Shown here: positions 43,840 through 50,435 of the stretch, one piece after another | How positions within the stretch are numbered: the stretch's first letter is position 1 | How the letters are laid out: each line of letters starts with the position of its first letter | Assembly (NCBI GenBank): GCA_027451745.1 | Contig: DAIDIP010000004.1 | Span: 89,275 to 139,709 of the forward strand | Direction: 5' to 3' | Source: Candidatus Melainabacteria bacterium | GTDB taxonomy: Bacteria > Cyanobacteriota > Vampirovibrionia > Obscuribacterales > Obscuribacteraceae | DNA: 50,435 bases | The notes under the pieces: model-generated | What the model was told of the DNA's origin: nothing | Databases searched by the model: none | The model's input: the letters and a program-made list of their open reading frames with translations, nothing else | Program-made: the position numbers and the translations under genes

Positions 43840-44742
43840 TCAACCAGAAATCTTTCCTATCATCACTCTACAAACATTAGGATGTTTAGGACTATCCTTA
43901 GTGCCAGCCCCGTAGCCAATACTTTCTACTTGATCAAAACGCGGCAAAACACCCCAGCTTGAAGATAACTCAGCTAATATTGCTACGCCTGTTGGTGTCA
44001 AACATTCATAATCTATTTCATAGTCTAATGTTGGTGCTTTTATTTTAGCCAACATCAAAGCCACCGCTGGTGCTGGAACTGGAAAATAACCAGAAGCAGT
44101 AAGTACATGCCCGCGTCCAATAGGCACAGCTGAAACATAACTCTTTTCTATGCCTAACAGTTCATAGCCAATCGAAAAACCAATAATGTCTATTATTGTA
44201 TCTATTGCACCAACCTCGTGAAAATAAATAGCCTCCGGCGCCATGCCGTGTACAGGGCCTTCGCAACTAGCAAGTCTTTCAATAACTCGATTAGAAAAGT
44301 CTTTGGCAAATTGCGAAATTTTTGAGTTTTTTATCACTGCCTGCACATCTGCCATTGCCACAGCCAACCCTGGTCCATGCTCATGATCATGATGATGCTC
44401 ATTATCTATGTGCTCGTGACTGTGTTTACTCCCGTGCGTATGTTCATGCAAATGTCCATGTTCGTGTCCGTGCCCATGACTAGGAGAAAAACCACTATGA
44501 GTGTGCAACAAAGCAGGTCTAAATTCCGCCGGTGCATTTTCACTCACAATAACATCAAATTTTTTTGCAGCTAATGTTCTTCTTTGTACTTGTTTGATTT
44601 CAATTTTATAGCTGTCAGGTGATAAAACTATCTTTGCAATTTCGCTTAACCATCTTTTTTTATCCAGACCAGCGTCAATTAATGCCCCCACAAGCATGTC
44701 ACCCGCGGCGCCAAATTGACAATCGAAATATGCTGCTTTCAT
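43840..44742 (-). CDS. larC: LarC-like nickel-insertion protein, N-terminal half (LarC1 region)
   Basis: 300 residues. The start MKAAYFDCQFGAAGDMLVGAL and the segments FHEVGAIDTIIDI and PTGVAILAEL are the LarC/DUF111 signatures. Residues about 84-126 form a very His-rich insertion (many H-x-H), a probable nickel store. Known LarC ends in a second domain (LarC2), often reached by ribosomal frameshifting; here the frame stops after HPNVCRVMIGKISG and I could not find LarC2 sequence in the downstream frames. So either it is a LarC1-only protein or a truncated gene. No larB or larE is in the window. Confidence 0.82.
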   Translation of the reverse strand: MKAAYFDCQFGAAGDMLVGALIDAGLDKKRWLSEIAKIVLSPDSYKIEIKQVQRRTLAAKKFDVIVSENAPAEFRPALLHTHSGFSPSHGHGHEHGHLHEHTHGSKHSHEHIDNEHHHDHEHGPGLAVAMADVQAVIKNSKISQFAKDFSNRVIERLASCEGPVHGMAPEAIYFHEVGAIDTIIDIIGFSIGYELLGIEKSYVSAVPIGRGHVLTASGYFPVPAPAVALMLAKIKAPTLDYEIDYECLTPTGVAILAELSSSWGVLPRFDQVESIGYGAGTKDSPKHPNVCRVMIGKISG

Positions 44743-44906
44743 TTATTTACCTGTTATGTCAATGTCACATAATAGAAGTCATTATATCCATATATTGAAT
44801 GGGCTTCTATAATTGTCATCATAGTAAACAGCAACCTGACTTCTCCGCGCAAAATGATTGCTGCATGAGTAAGTTAAACCAATCATAGATAATCATCAAA
44901 ATAATT

Positions 44907-45251
44907 ATGGCTCTACGTGGCGAAACAAAAGAAGTTTTAAAAAAACGATTGGCACGTGCCATTGGACATTTAAATGCTGTCCATAAAATGGTTGATGATG
45001 AAAAATATTGCATTGATGTGCTCAATCAATTAAAAGCTGTGCAATCTGCTTTAGATAAAACAGCTCAACTTATGCTCAAACAACATTTAGAAACTTGTGT
45101 CGTTGAAGCAGTAAAAGCAGATGATTCGACTCGTGTCATGGATGAATTATGGCAGCTTTTGCGCAAAGGTTCAGATTATAACGATGAACAGAATGTTTTA
45201 TTGCCAGTAAAAAATAAAATAGAAGAAAATAAAAAGAATTGCTGCAGCTAA
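44907..45251 (+). CDS. CsoR/RcnR/FrmR family metal-sensing repressor
   Basis: 114 residues, all helical, DUF156 family. Metal ligands Cys35, His60 and Cys64 occupy the CsoR positions (C-H-C), consistent with Cu(I) or Ni(II) sensing as in CsoR or InrS. The C terminus adds an unusual CC pair (KKNCCS). It is divergent from the larC-like gene across 164 bp, which makes nickel control of that gene plausible (inference from position). Start ATG 44907. Confidence 0.85.
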   Translation: MALRGETKEVLKKRLARAIGHLNAVHKMVDDEKYCIDVLNQLKAVQSALDKTAQLMLKQHLETCVVEAVKADDSTRVMDELWQLLRKGSDYNDEQNVLLPVKNKIEENKKNCCS

Positions 45252-45282
45252 ATATATTTGCAAAAGCTTTGCCAATGACCAG

Positions 45283-45717
45283 CTAATGTTTTGTCTCTAT
45301 AGCCTTAATGCGCCCTTCATGATCATCTAGCGTATTTTCTATATTGAAGGAATAGGACGAAAATCCAGCCAGTATATCTTGCAGTAATTGATCAAAGCGT
45401 TGATTGATAACATCGAAACGTTGATCTATAGCATCGAAACGTTGATCTATAGCATTGAAGCGTTGATCTATAGCATTGAAGCGTTGATCTATAGCATTGA
45501 AACGTTGGTCGACAATATCAAAACGTTGATCAACTTGGCGAAAATTATAAGCAGTTTCTTTTTTATGAGCATCGAGATTACGTATTACATTATCAACTCT
45601 TTCATTCACATTAATATCTAAGTTGCCTACTTTAGTTTCAAGATTGTCAATGCGAAGCGACATCTCATTAAACGAACTGCGCATTTCTGTTTGTAATGTT
45701 TTCAATGTCAAATTCAT
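45283..45717 (-). CDS. Coiled-coil protein with 7-residue repeats
   Basis: 144 residues. After a helical N terminus (residues 1-60) there are about seven consecutive heptads of the form DQRFNAI (residues about 63-110), then a short tail. The heptad gives a long parallel coiled coil. The DNA is a matching 21-bp tandem repeat. Function unknown; similar repeat proteins are found as phage-related or structural proteins. It follows the CsoR-like gene in convergent orientation. Confidence 0.7.
   Translation of the reverse strand: MNLTLKTLQTEMRSSFNEMSLRIDNLETKVGNLDINVNERVDNVIRNLDAHKKETAYNFRQVDQRFDIVDQRFNAIDQRFNAIDQRFNAIDQRFDAIDQRFDVINQRFDQLLQDILAGFSSYSFNIENTLDDHEGRIKAIETKH
45395..45541 (-). repeat. 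21-bp in-frame tandem repeat, about seven units
   Basis: Consecutive 21-bp units (7 codons) encoding DQRF-type heptads; the three central units are nearly identical in DNA, showing recent amplification. Outer units have diverged. Copy-number change would keep the frame. Confidence 0.9.
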
Positions 45718-45983
45718 ATAAATAACCTCTTCGTCGTATCTATTTCTTTATGTCGATATCAGCAAGATGCACTCAGATATATAGACGAAAAAAGAAAGAA
45801 AAAGTTCAATTGATCATTATATCAAGAAACTCTTTTACTGTGGATAAAAGCGCCGTGAACTCAGATACCGAGCTGTCTGCGGGCATGCTGGCGCATCCAT
45901 GTCTTACCAAAGCAACAACATCAAAATAAAAAGCATCTTAAAATCAATATGAAATTAGCCAATCAAAGGCAGGACACACAAGG

Positions 45984-46769
45984 CTATCGCAATATTTTTG
46001 CTCTAATGGACTTGTCGAGCATACTAACAGTGTTGTTGTTGGTAGATGCTAATTGATGACTGGATTGCCACAATTGCAAAAATTCACCACTAGCTCTGTC
46101 GCCAATCAATGCTGCTAATTGTTTGTGCATATCGGGGCATTTTGCTTCTGAGTATTCTAGATGATGCAAAATTTCTTCAATCTCACTTTTAATAGCCAAT
46201 TGTCTGGCTTTCATTTTTTTGCCATATTTATGGCCAAAATAAATCCTTGTGCCAAAGGTCAATAAAGTTGCGCTGCCTAAAGATAAACCAATAATGCCAG
46301 GCGCATAACTGTCTAAATGTCCTGTAGCAGGATTCAATGTGCCAATAGCTGTTATGCCCTGCGCTATGGTGCCACCACTTATAGCAAGCAAACCAGCCAT
46401 AGTTGCCACATTGGTTATGCCTAACCTTTTTGCTAGTTTTTCGATTTCTTTATCGCGTTGATAAGCCATTTCTAGAATAAGATTGCCCCAAATACTATCT
46501 GTAAGCAATGATTTATCTCTACGTTTAATAGTGCTTTCTTCTGCTGCTACAACCGAGGTTAATTCGCAACCGCAAGTGCCACAAGCCAATAAAGTTTCCT
46601 TATCAATTTGAGCAGAGGTTCTTAAGGCAGTTTGTGTAGCTTTATTTGTTGTTTCCAATATCTGGTCGGCTGAAATATTGACCTCAGCATACGCTGGCAA
46701 CTGAGAAAAAATAATGGAACAAGTGGCAATACTTGCCACAATTCGTGAAATAGATTGTGTGAACAACAT
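45984..46769 (-). CDS. Hypothetical secreted or membrane protein
   Basis: 261 residues. A signal peptide (about residues 8-28, cleavage near AYA/EVN), a CGTCGC motif near residue 63-68, two hydrophobic helices (about 122-165) separated by a short loop, and a charged C-terminal helix bundle. Not recognised. It lies about 100 bp downstream of prmC on the same strand, after an AT-rich gap. Confidence 0.65.
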   Translation of the reverse strand: MLFTQSISRIVASIATCSIIFSQLPAYAEVNISADQILETTNKATQTALRTSAQIDKETLLACGTCGCELTSVVAAEESTIKRRDKSLLTDSIWGNLILEMAYQRDKEIEKLAKRLGITNVATMAGLLAISGGTIAQGITAIGTLNPATGHLDSYAPGIIGLSLGSATLLTFGTRIYFGHKYGKKMKARQLAIKSEIEEILHHLEYSEAKCPDMHKQLAALIGDRASGEFLQLWQSSHQLASTNNNTVSMLDKSIRAKILR

Positions 46770-46875
46770 GGTTGCATAAACTCCTGCTCTCTCCGGGGAG
46801 ACAAATTTTATAGCTGCGCCTTACGAGCTAATTACTATGTTAGACAGTATAAAAAGATAAAAGAGTGTTTTTAAG

Positions 46876-47928
46876 CTAACCCTGGGGTGGGGATACTGAT
46901 TGTGGTGGATTAGCTGTAATGACGCGCGGCAAGCCGTTTATGTCCTTTTTGATTTCTAAATTCTGCCAATGCTTTTCTTTAAATATAGTCAATACTTGTT
47001 CTTCTTGATTATCACCAATTTCAAAGGCTGCAAACAATTGTTTCTTTTGTGGATCACTAAAATGTTCCGGCAACTTCTTAGCAAAATCTCTGTAGAAATC
47101 CAGACCGTCTTTGCCAGCAAACAATGCTTCTTTTGGTTCATAACGAAGCTCTGGTTGCAATTCTTTTTTTGTAGCAACCATATGTTTGAAATTACCAAAC
47201 GGATCTAATTTACCTGGCTCTGCTATTGGATAAAGTCCTGGCGGTGCCAAGTCTATAGGAATATAAGGTGGATTAGAAACAATCACATCAAAATTGTTTG
47301 GCAATGTTTTTTTCCAGTCCCCGTGAACTACTGTAAGCCGCTCATGAACACCATGCTTACGTGCATTGCCCAGAGTAATGGCAATTGCTGCTTCTGAAAT
47401 ATCACAACCCCAAACTTTGCAATTAGGCAAACGCTTAAGCAAACTAATAGCGATAATGCCACTTCCTACACCTATTTCAGCAATATTCAAAGCTGGTATA
47501 TCGTTGCCTTTGTCGCTGCTACCCGCATTGCTATCTTTAGTGGCGCCAGTTTTTGTAAGGTTTTCTGCCCATTCTACAACTGCTTCTATTAATGCTTCTG
47601 TATCAACACGCGGGATCAAAACTCCCGGAATTATTCTATAACTAAGTCCAGCAAATTCGATTTCGCCAAGACTATAAGCGAGTGGTCTGCGTTCTCGCCT
47701 GTGACTTATTATGCGTCTTATTTCTTCTAGCCATAGCGGATTGAATTCGGTAATATCACTTACTAGTTGTTGAGCCTGTTTGAGTCCTGTCACTTGCGCA
47801 AGAATAAGCCTGGCTTCTGCCCATGATTCACTCTCTTCCAACCCAGTCTCTTTAAGCTGCCAATAAATTTCTCGGCATTGACGCTCAAAAATATTTTCAT
47901 TAAATCTGCCGGGATCGTCTTCAGTCAT
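46876..47928 (-). CDS. prmC: Peptide chain release factor N5-glutamine methyltransferase
   Basis: 350 residues, longer than the usual 280-290 because of an insertion in the SAM domain (near AGSSDKGNDIP) and C-terminal part. SAM-binding IGVGSGIIAISL and the substrate motif NPPYIP (about residue 218) are intact. It methylates the Gln of the GGQ motif in RF1, whose gene prfA lies 33 bp upstream in the same operon. Start ATG 47928. Confidence 0.95.
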   Translation of the reverse strand: MTEDDPGRFNENIFERQCREIYWQLKETGLEESESWAEARLILAQVTGLKQAQQLVSDITEFNPLWLEEIRRIISHRRERRPLAYSLGEIEFAGLSYRIIPGVLIPRVDTEALIEAVVEWAENLTKTGATKDSNAGSSDKGNDIPALNIAEIGVGSGIIAISLLKRLPNCKVWGCDISEAAIAITLGNARKHGVHERLTVVHGDWKKTLPNNFDVIVSNPPYIPIDLAPPGLYPIAEPGKLDPFGNFKHMVATKKELQPELRYEPKEALFAGKDGLDFYRDFAKKLPEHFSDPQKKQLFAAFEIGDNQEEQVLTIFKEKHWQNLEIKKDINGLPRVITANPPQSVSPPQG

Positions 47929-47961
47929 TGAACTTCCAATTAACGGTTACGTGTATAGAAG

Positions 47962-49050
47962 TTAGGCGGTGGTTTGTTCGTTGAGTCTGCGCTCGTTCTC
48001 CGCAAGAATACTTGCTTCTATCAGTTTGTCTAGATCGCCTTCCAAGGTTGGCTGCAAAGGAAAATTCATATTCAATCTGTGATCTGTCACTCTATTGTCT
48101 TTGAAATTATAAGTGCGAATTTTTTCTGATCTATCGCCTGTACCAACTTGTGAGCGTCTTTCATCGTAAATCGCTTTTTGTCTTGCTTGCATTTCAATGT
48201 CGTATAGTTTGGCACGCAAGATTTGTTTGGCGCGTTCTTTATTCTGTAATTGACTGCGTTCTTCTGAACACGCTACAGCAATACCAGAGGGCTTGTGTAC
48301 TATCCGTACTGCAGTTTCTACCTTATTAACATTTTGACCGCCGGCGCCGCCAGAACGCATGGTTGTAATTTCTAAGTCTTTATCCAGCAATTGAACATCG
48401 ACTTCATCTACTTCTGGCATTACTGCTACAGTGGCTAAAGATGTATGTACACGTCCTTGTGCTTCAGTAGCTGGTACACGCTGCACACGATGACCACCAG
48501 ATTCATATTTGAATCTGCTATAAGCACCATCACCTTTCATACCCAAAATTACTTCTTTATAGCCACCAACTTCCCCAGGGCTTGAGCTCATTATTTGTGT
48601 GGCCCAGCCATATTTATCGGCATAGCGCAAATACATGCGCAATAAGTCGCCTGCAAAAAGAGAAGCTTCATCTCCACCGGCAGCAGCTCTTATTTCTACC
48701 ATAATGTCTTTGTCGTCATTAGGATCTTTTGGCAGAAGCATTACTTTTAGTTGCTCGGCTAATTGATCGTTTTTCTTTTGTAATCCACTTAATTCTTCTT
48801 CTGCTAGCTCTCTTATTTCTTTGTCTGTTTCTTCGCGCAACATTTTTTGCGTGCCCGCAATTTGTTCTTGTGTTTGTTGCCAATCATGGTAAACATCTAC
48901 AGTTTGCTCAAGTCCATGGTGTGTCTTGGCTAACTTGCGAAAATTGTTTTGATCAGCAAGGATTTCAGACTGTGACAATTTTTCAGAGAGCTCATTATAA
49001 TGGCGCTCTATTTCATCAAGCTTTTCTTTGTAGCGATCTATTGAAGTCAT
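47962..49050 (-). CDS. prfA: Peptide chain release factor 1
   Basis: 362 residues. The GGQ peptidyl-hydrolysis motif ([12 protein letters not shown]) is near residue 236, and the anticodon-recognition PAT tripeptide of RF1 is in [14 protein letters not shown] near 190. Domain 1 is the usual N-terminal helical bundle. It reads UAA/UAG stops. Operon prfA-prmC, as in many bacteria. Start ATG 49050, without an obvious strong Shine-Dalgarno. Confidence 0.97.
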   Translation of the reverse strand: MTSIDRYKEKLDEIERHYNELSEKLSQSEILADQNNFRKLAKTHHGLEQTVDVYHDWQQTQEQIAGTQKMLREETDKEIRELAEEELSGLQKKNDQLAEQLKVMLLPKDPNDDKDIMVEIRAAAGGDEASLFAGDLLRMYLRYADKYGWATQIMSSSPGEVGGYKEVILGMKGDGAYSRFKYESGGHRVQRVPATEAQGRVHTSLATVAVMPEVDEVDVQLLDKDLEITTMRSGGAGGQNVNKVETAVRIVHKPSGIAVACSEERSQLQNKERAKQILRAKLYDIEMQARQKAIYDERRSQVGTGDRSEKIRTYNFKDNRVTDHRLNMNFPLQPTLEGDLDKLIEASILAENERRLNEQTTA

Positions 49051-49087
49051 AATTAAGTTGTGAAGTTAGTGCGAACTATAAGCTAAT

Positions 49088-49178
49088 TGGCGGAGAGGGA
49101 GGGATTCGAACCCTCGCTGCGCTTTTGGCGCAGACAGTCTTTCCAGGACTGCACGTTAGACCACTCCGACACCTCTCC
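49088..49178 (-). tRNA. tRNA-Ser (anticodon GGA)
   Basis: On the minus strand GGAGAGG pairs with CCTCTCC; anticodon loop CTGGAAA carries GGA; a long variable arm (CTGCGCC/GGCGCAG region) marks a class II tRNA; T-arm GAGGG/CCCTC surrounds TTCGAAT. Discriminator G is followed by an encoded CCA (complement of 49088-49090). Confidence 0.95.
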
Positions 49179-49382
49179 ACATCGTTGCCTAAAATGATTT
49201 GCTTGAAATTCAAGCCTCATGTCAGGAGCAGAAAAAGAATTATAGCGAAATATCCAGACAATTGTCTTTTTGATTACGTATATTGGCGAATTACATCCTG
49301 CTCAATAAATATAAGTAATCTATACAAACTCAAAAATAAAAGAAAAACAAAAGAAGGGTGGAAATAAAAAATCACATGAAAC

Positions 49383-49428
49383 TAATCTGATAAGTCCAGA
49401 CCAAATTTAGTCTGGACTTATCAGATTA
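49383..49428. terminator. Terminal inverted repeat of GC-rich block D
   Basis: A perfect 19-bp stem (49383-49401/49410-49428) with an eight-base loop. On the minus strand it lies 3' of the small membrane-protein gene. It is the longest of the four block-end hairpins. Confidence 0.85.
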
Positions 49429-49611
49429 TGACACTGCAAAGTAATTGTGTTGCTGGTACTGATAATTGATCTCATTCAATTGCATTAAATTGTCTTGTGC
49501 AGAAATGAAAGCTGGACGGCCCCATGCCAACCAGCCCGGTCGACCAACGACCTAATTTGCCCGCCTTTCATAAATAGAAGTGAGTCTTCGTGCTTTTCTG
49601 ATGTCTCGAAC

Positions 49612-49950
49612 TCAATGTCTGTGGAGCGACCACCATGTCCATGTGATGCTGAGGAGGGTGCACCGCAGGACCATGGTGGCTTCCATTTGCCAGTCATAGT
49701 AAGTCAGCAGGGAGCAGGTGATGAATGCCTCCTCAAGGAAGGTCGCCACCGCCACGCAGGACATCAGCAACCATTGCCAAATCACCGAGCGCGTACTTGT
49801 CTCCCAGTGATTCTGTCGCCATTCAGACCCGAACAGCCCGGAGTGATGTCCCCATTTCCTGAGGCTCACACTCATTACGATTGATGCGCCCAAGTTGGGC
49901 AGCAAGATTCCCGCCAGTCCGCTGACTACGACCCAGAATCGCCAATCCAT
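49612..49950 (-). CDS. Small multi-pass membrane protein (block D)
   Basis: 112 residues from ATG 49950, with AGGAGA nine bases upstream. Three to four hydrophobic helices are visible: from FWVVVSGLAGILLPNLGA, from VIWQWLLMSCVAVATFL, and near the C-terminal TLLSITWTWWSL. It is Trp-rich. No family recognised. A longer frame to 50085 lacks a ribosome binding site. Codon use is GC-rich as in blocks A-C, and the block again ends 3' with the inverted repeat at 49383-49428. Confidence 0.6.
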   Translation of the reverse strand: MDWRFWVVVSGLAGILLPNLGASIVMSVSLRKWGHHSGLFGSEWRQNHWETSTRSVIWQWLLMSCVAVATFLEEAFITCSLLTYYDWQMEATMVLRCTLLSITWTWWSLHRH

Positions 49951-50435
49951 CGTTTTTCTCCTGTGCTGGAGATGACTTGAAGCGCTAGAGGCTCCTCCAT
50001 GTCGAATCTCAGAAACCAAGCTTATTTCTACCTCGTCTGAATAATTGAGAACACCTTCGTTTACCAATGAAAGATTTCCTGCCACGTCCAGTGGTAGTTA
50101 TGAGAATCTTGCTAGAGGTAAATTAAAGCGAAAAGGTATCCTGAGAGGTTGAAGAAAAAAGCTTAGTAGAGCGTGACATTTCTCTATGGACTAATGCAAT
50201 ACCTCAAGGCGCATATCTATATGCTAGCGAATGATTACCTGACAACTTCCTACAGAGCCTACTAGCCCTGTGTCTTGTTGCGCATTAAGCAAATATCATG
50301 GACTAAATAGCCATTAAATGATTTGTTTGCATTCGCGCTAATTGCGCTAGGCGTACGAACATACCTATCGCGTTAGAGCAGGATAGCTGATTGGAATGGC
50401 GTATACACAGGCTTTTATGAGACTTTGATAAAGTC
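49951..50435. other. Right flank, no gene seen
   Basis: About 140 bp of leader to the block D gene, including a purine-rich leader (GAGGAGCCTC), followed from about 50090 by AT-rich DNA without frames of interest. The only element noted is the repeat at 50335-50349. Confidence 0.45.
50335..50349. repeat. Intergenic GCGCTA repeat
   Basis: GCGCTA occurs twice with a three-base gap (50335-50340 and 50344-50349). Same family as 2264, 20423, 24846 and 35340. Confidence 0.45.

Noticed and set aside
45395-45541. Possible CRISPR array
   Set aside because: The repeats are adjacent 21-bp units with no spacers and lie in a coding frame; the same holds for the 12-bp repeat at 1-120.
49495-49884. A plus-strand frame opposite the block D membrane protein
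   Set aside because: It has low-complexity, Cys/Pro/His-rich composition and no start signal, while the opposite strand shows membrane helices and AGGAGA.

Overview
The window reads as a chromosome segment of a low-GC bacterium using the standard bacterial code (TGA and TAG both end intact genes). Housekeeping genes include uppS, addAB, recA, lnt, recG, an mglA-type GTPase, rpmB, hslO, prfA and prmC, plus tRNA-Arg(CCG) and tRNA-Ser(GGA). A plant/Gram-positive-type (MGDG synthase-like) glycolipid glycosyltransferase, long TPR proteins and several secreted proteins with lineage-style repeats fit a non-photosynthetic relative of Cyanobacteria (Vampirovibrionia/Melainabacteria). That placement is an inference from gene style, not a proof.

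Layout. 1-6.2 kb: tail of a Gln-rich repeat protein, uppS, a YqeG-like HAD phosphatase, a TPR fragment, two alpha/beta hydrolases, a glycosyltransferase and a small thioredoxin-fold protein behind a hairpin leader. 6.2-13.5 kb: the AddA/AddB helicase-nuclease pair, in which AddB carries an extra C-terminal nucleotidyltransferase-like domain. 13.6-16.9 kb: an accessory island of toxin-antitoxin genes (a RelE/HigB-type toxin fused to a secreted YGS-repeat protein, its XRE antitoxin, a truncated second antitoxin, a lone XRE regulator and a TumA/TumE-like pair), bounded by tRNA-Arg and by a decayed tRNA-Arg-like copy sharing a 19-bp core. 17-20.4 kb: a candidate structured ncRNA with a strong terminator, a CRP/FNR regulator, recA and a HicAB pair. 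20.5-24.8 kb: lnt and secreted or hypothetical proteins. 27.2-35.2 kb: two SMR-like membrane proteins, a TPR protein, an MBL-fold hydrolase and a very large duplicated CPBP membrane protease. 37.1-41.0 kb: recG, mglA-like, rpmB. 42.7-49.2 kb: hslO, a LarC N-terminal half, a CsoR-type metal sensor, a heptad-repeat coiled-coil protein, prmC, prfA and tRNA-Ser.

The most unusual feature is four blocks of clearly GC-richer DNA (about 24.9-27.2, 35.5-37.1, 41.3-42.6 and 49.4-50.1 kb) placed between AT-rich host genes. Each encodes proteins I mostly cannot name: an M3-like peptidase, a row of very small Cys-pair and membrane proteins, two unknown proteins, and a small membrane protein. Each ends on the 3' side of its genes in a long, nearly or fully perfect inverted repeat (stems of 13 to 19 bp), and blocks A and B also have several strong hairpins in the 5' leader. 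They look like acquired expression cassettes with a common architecture but different cargo. Two of the terminal hairpins touch or overlap the stop codon of the neighbouring host gene.

Other structure worth noting: GCGCTA-based palindromes confined mainly to intergenic DNA, a possible Shine-Dalgarno-masking hairpin at 5.9 kb, and a possible alternating structure upstream of rpmB.
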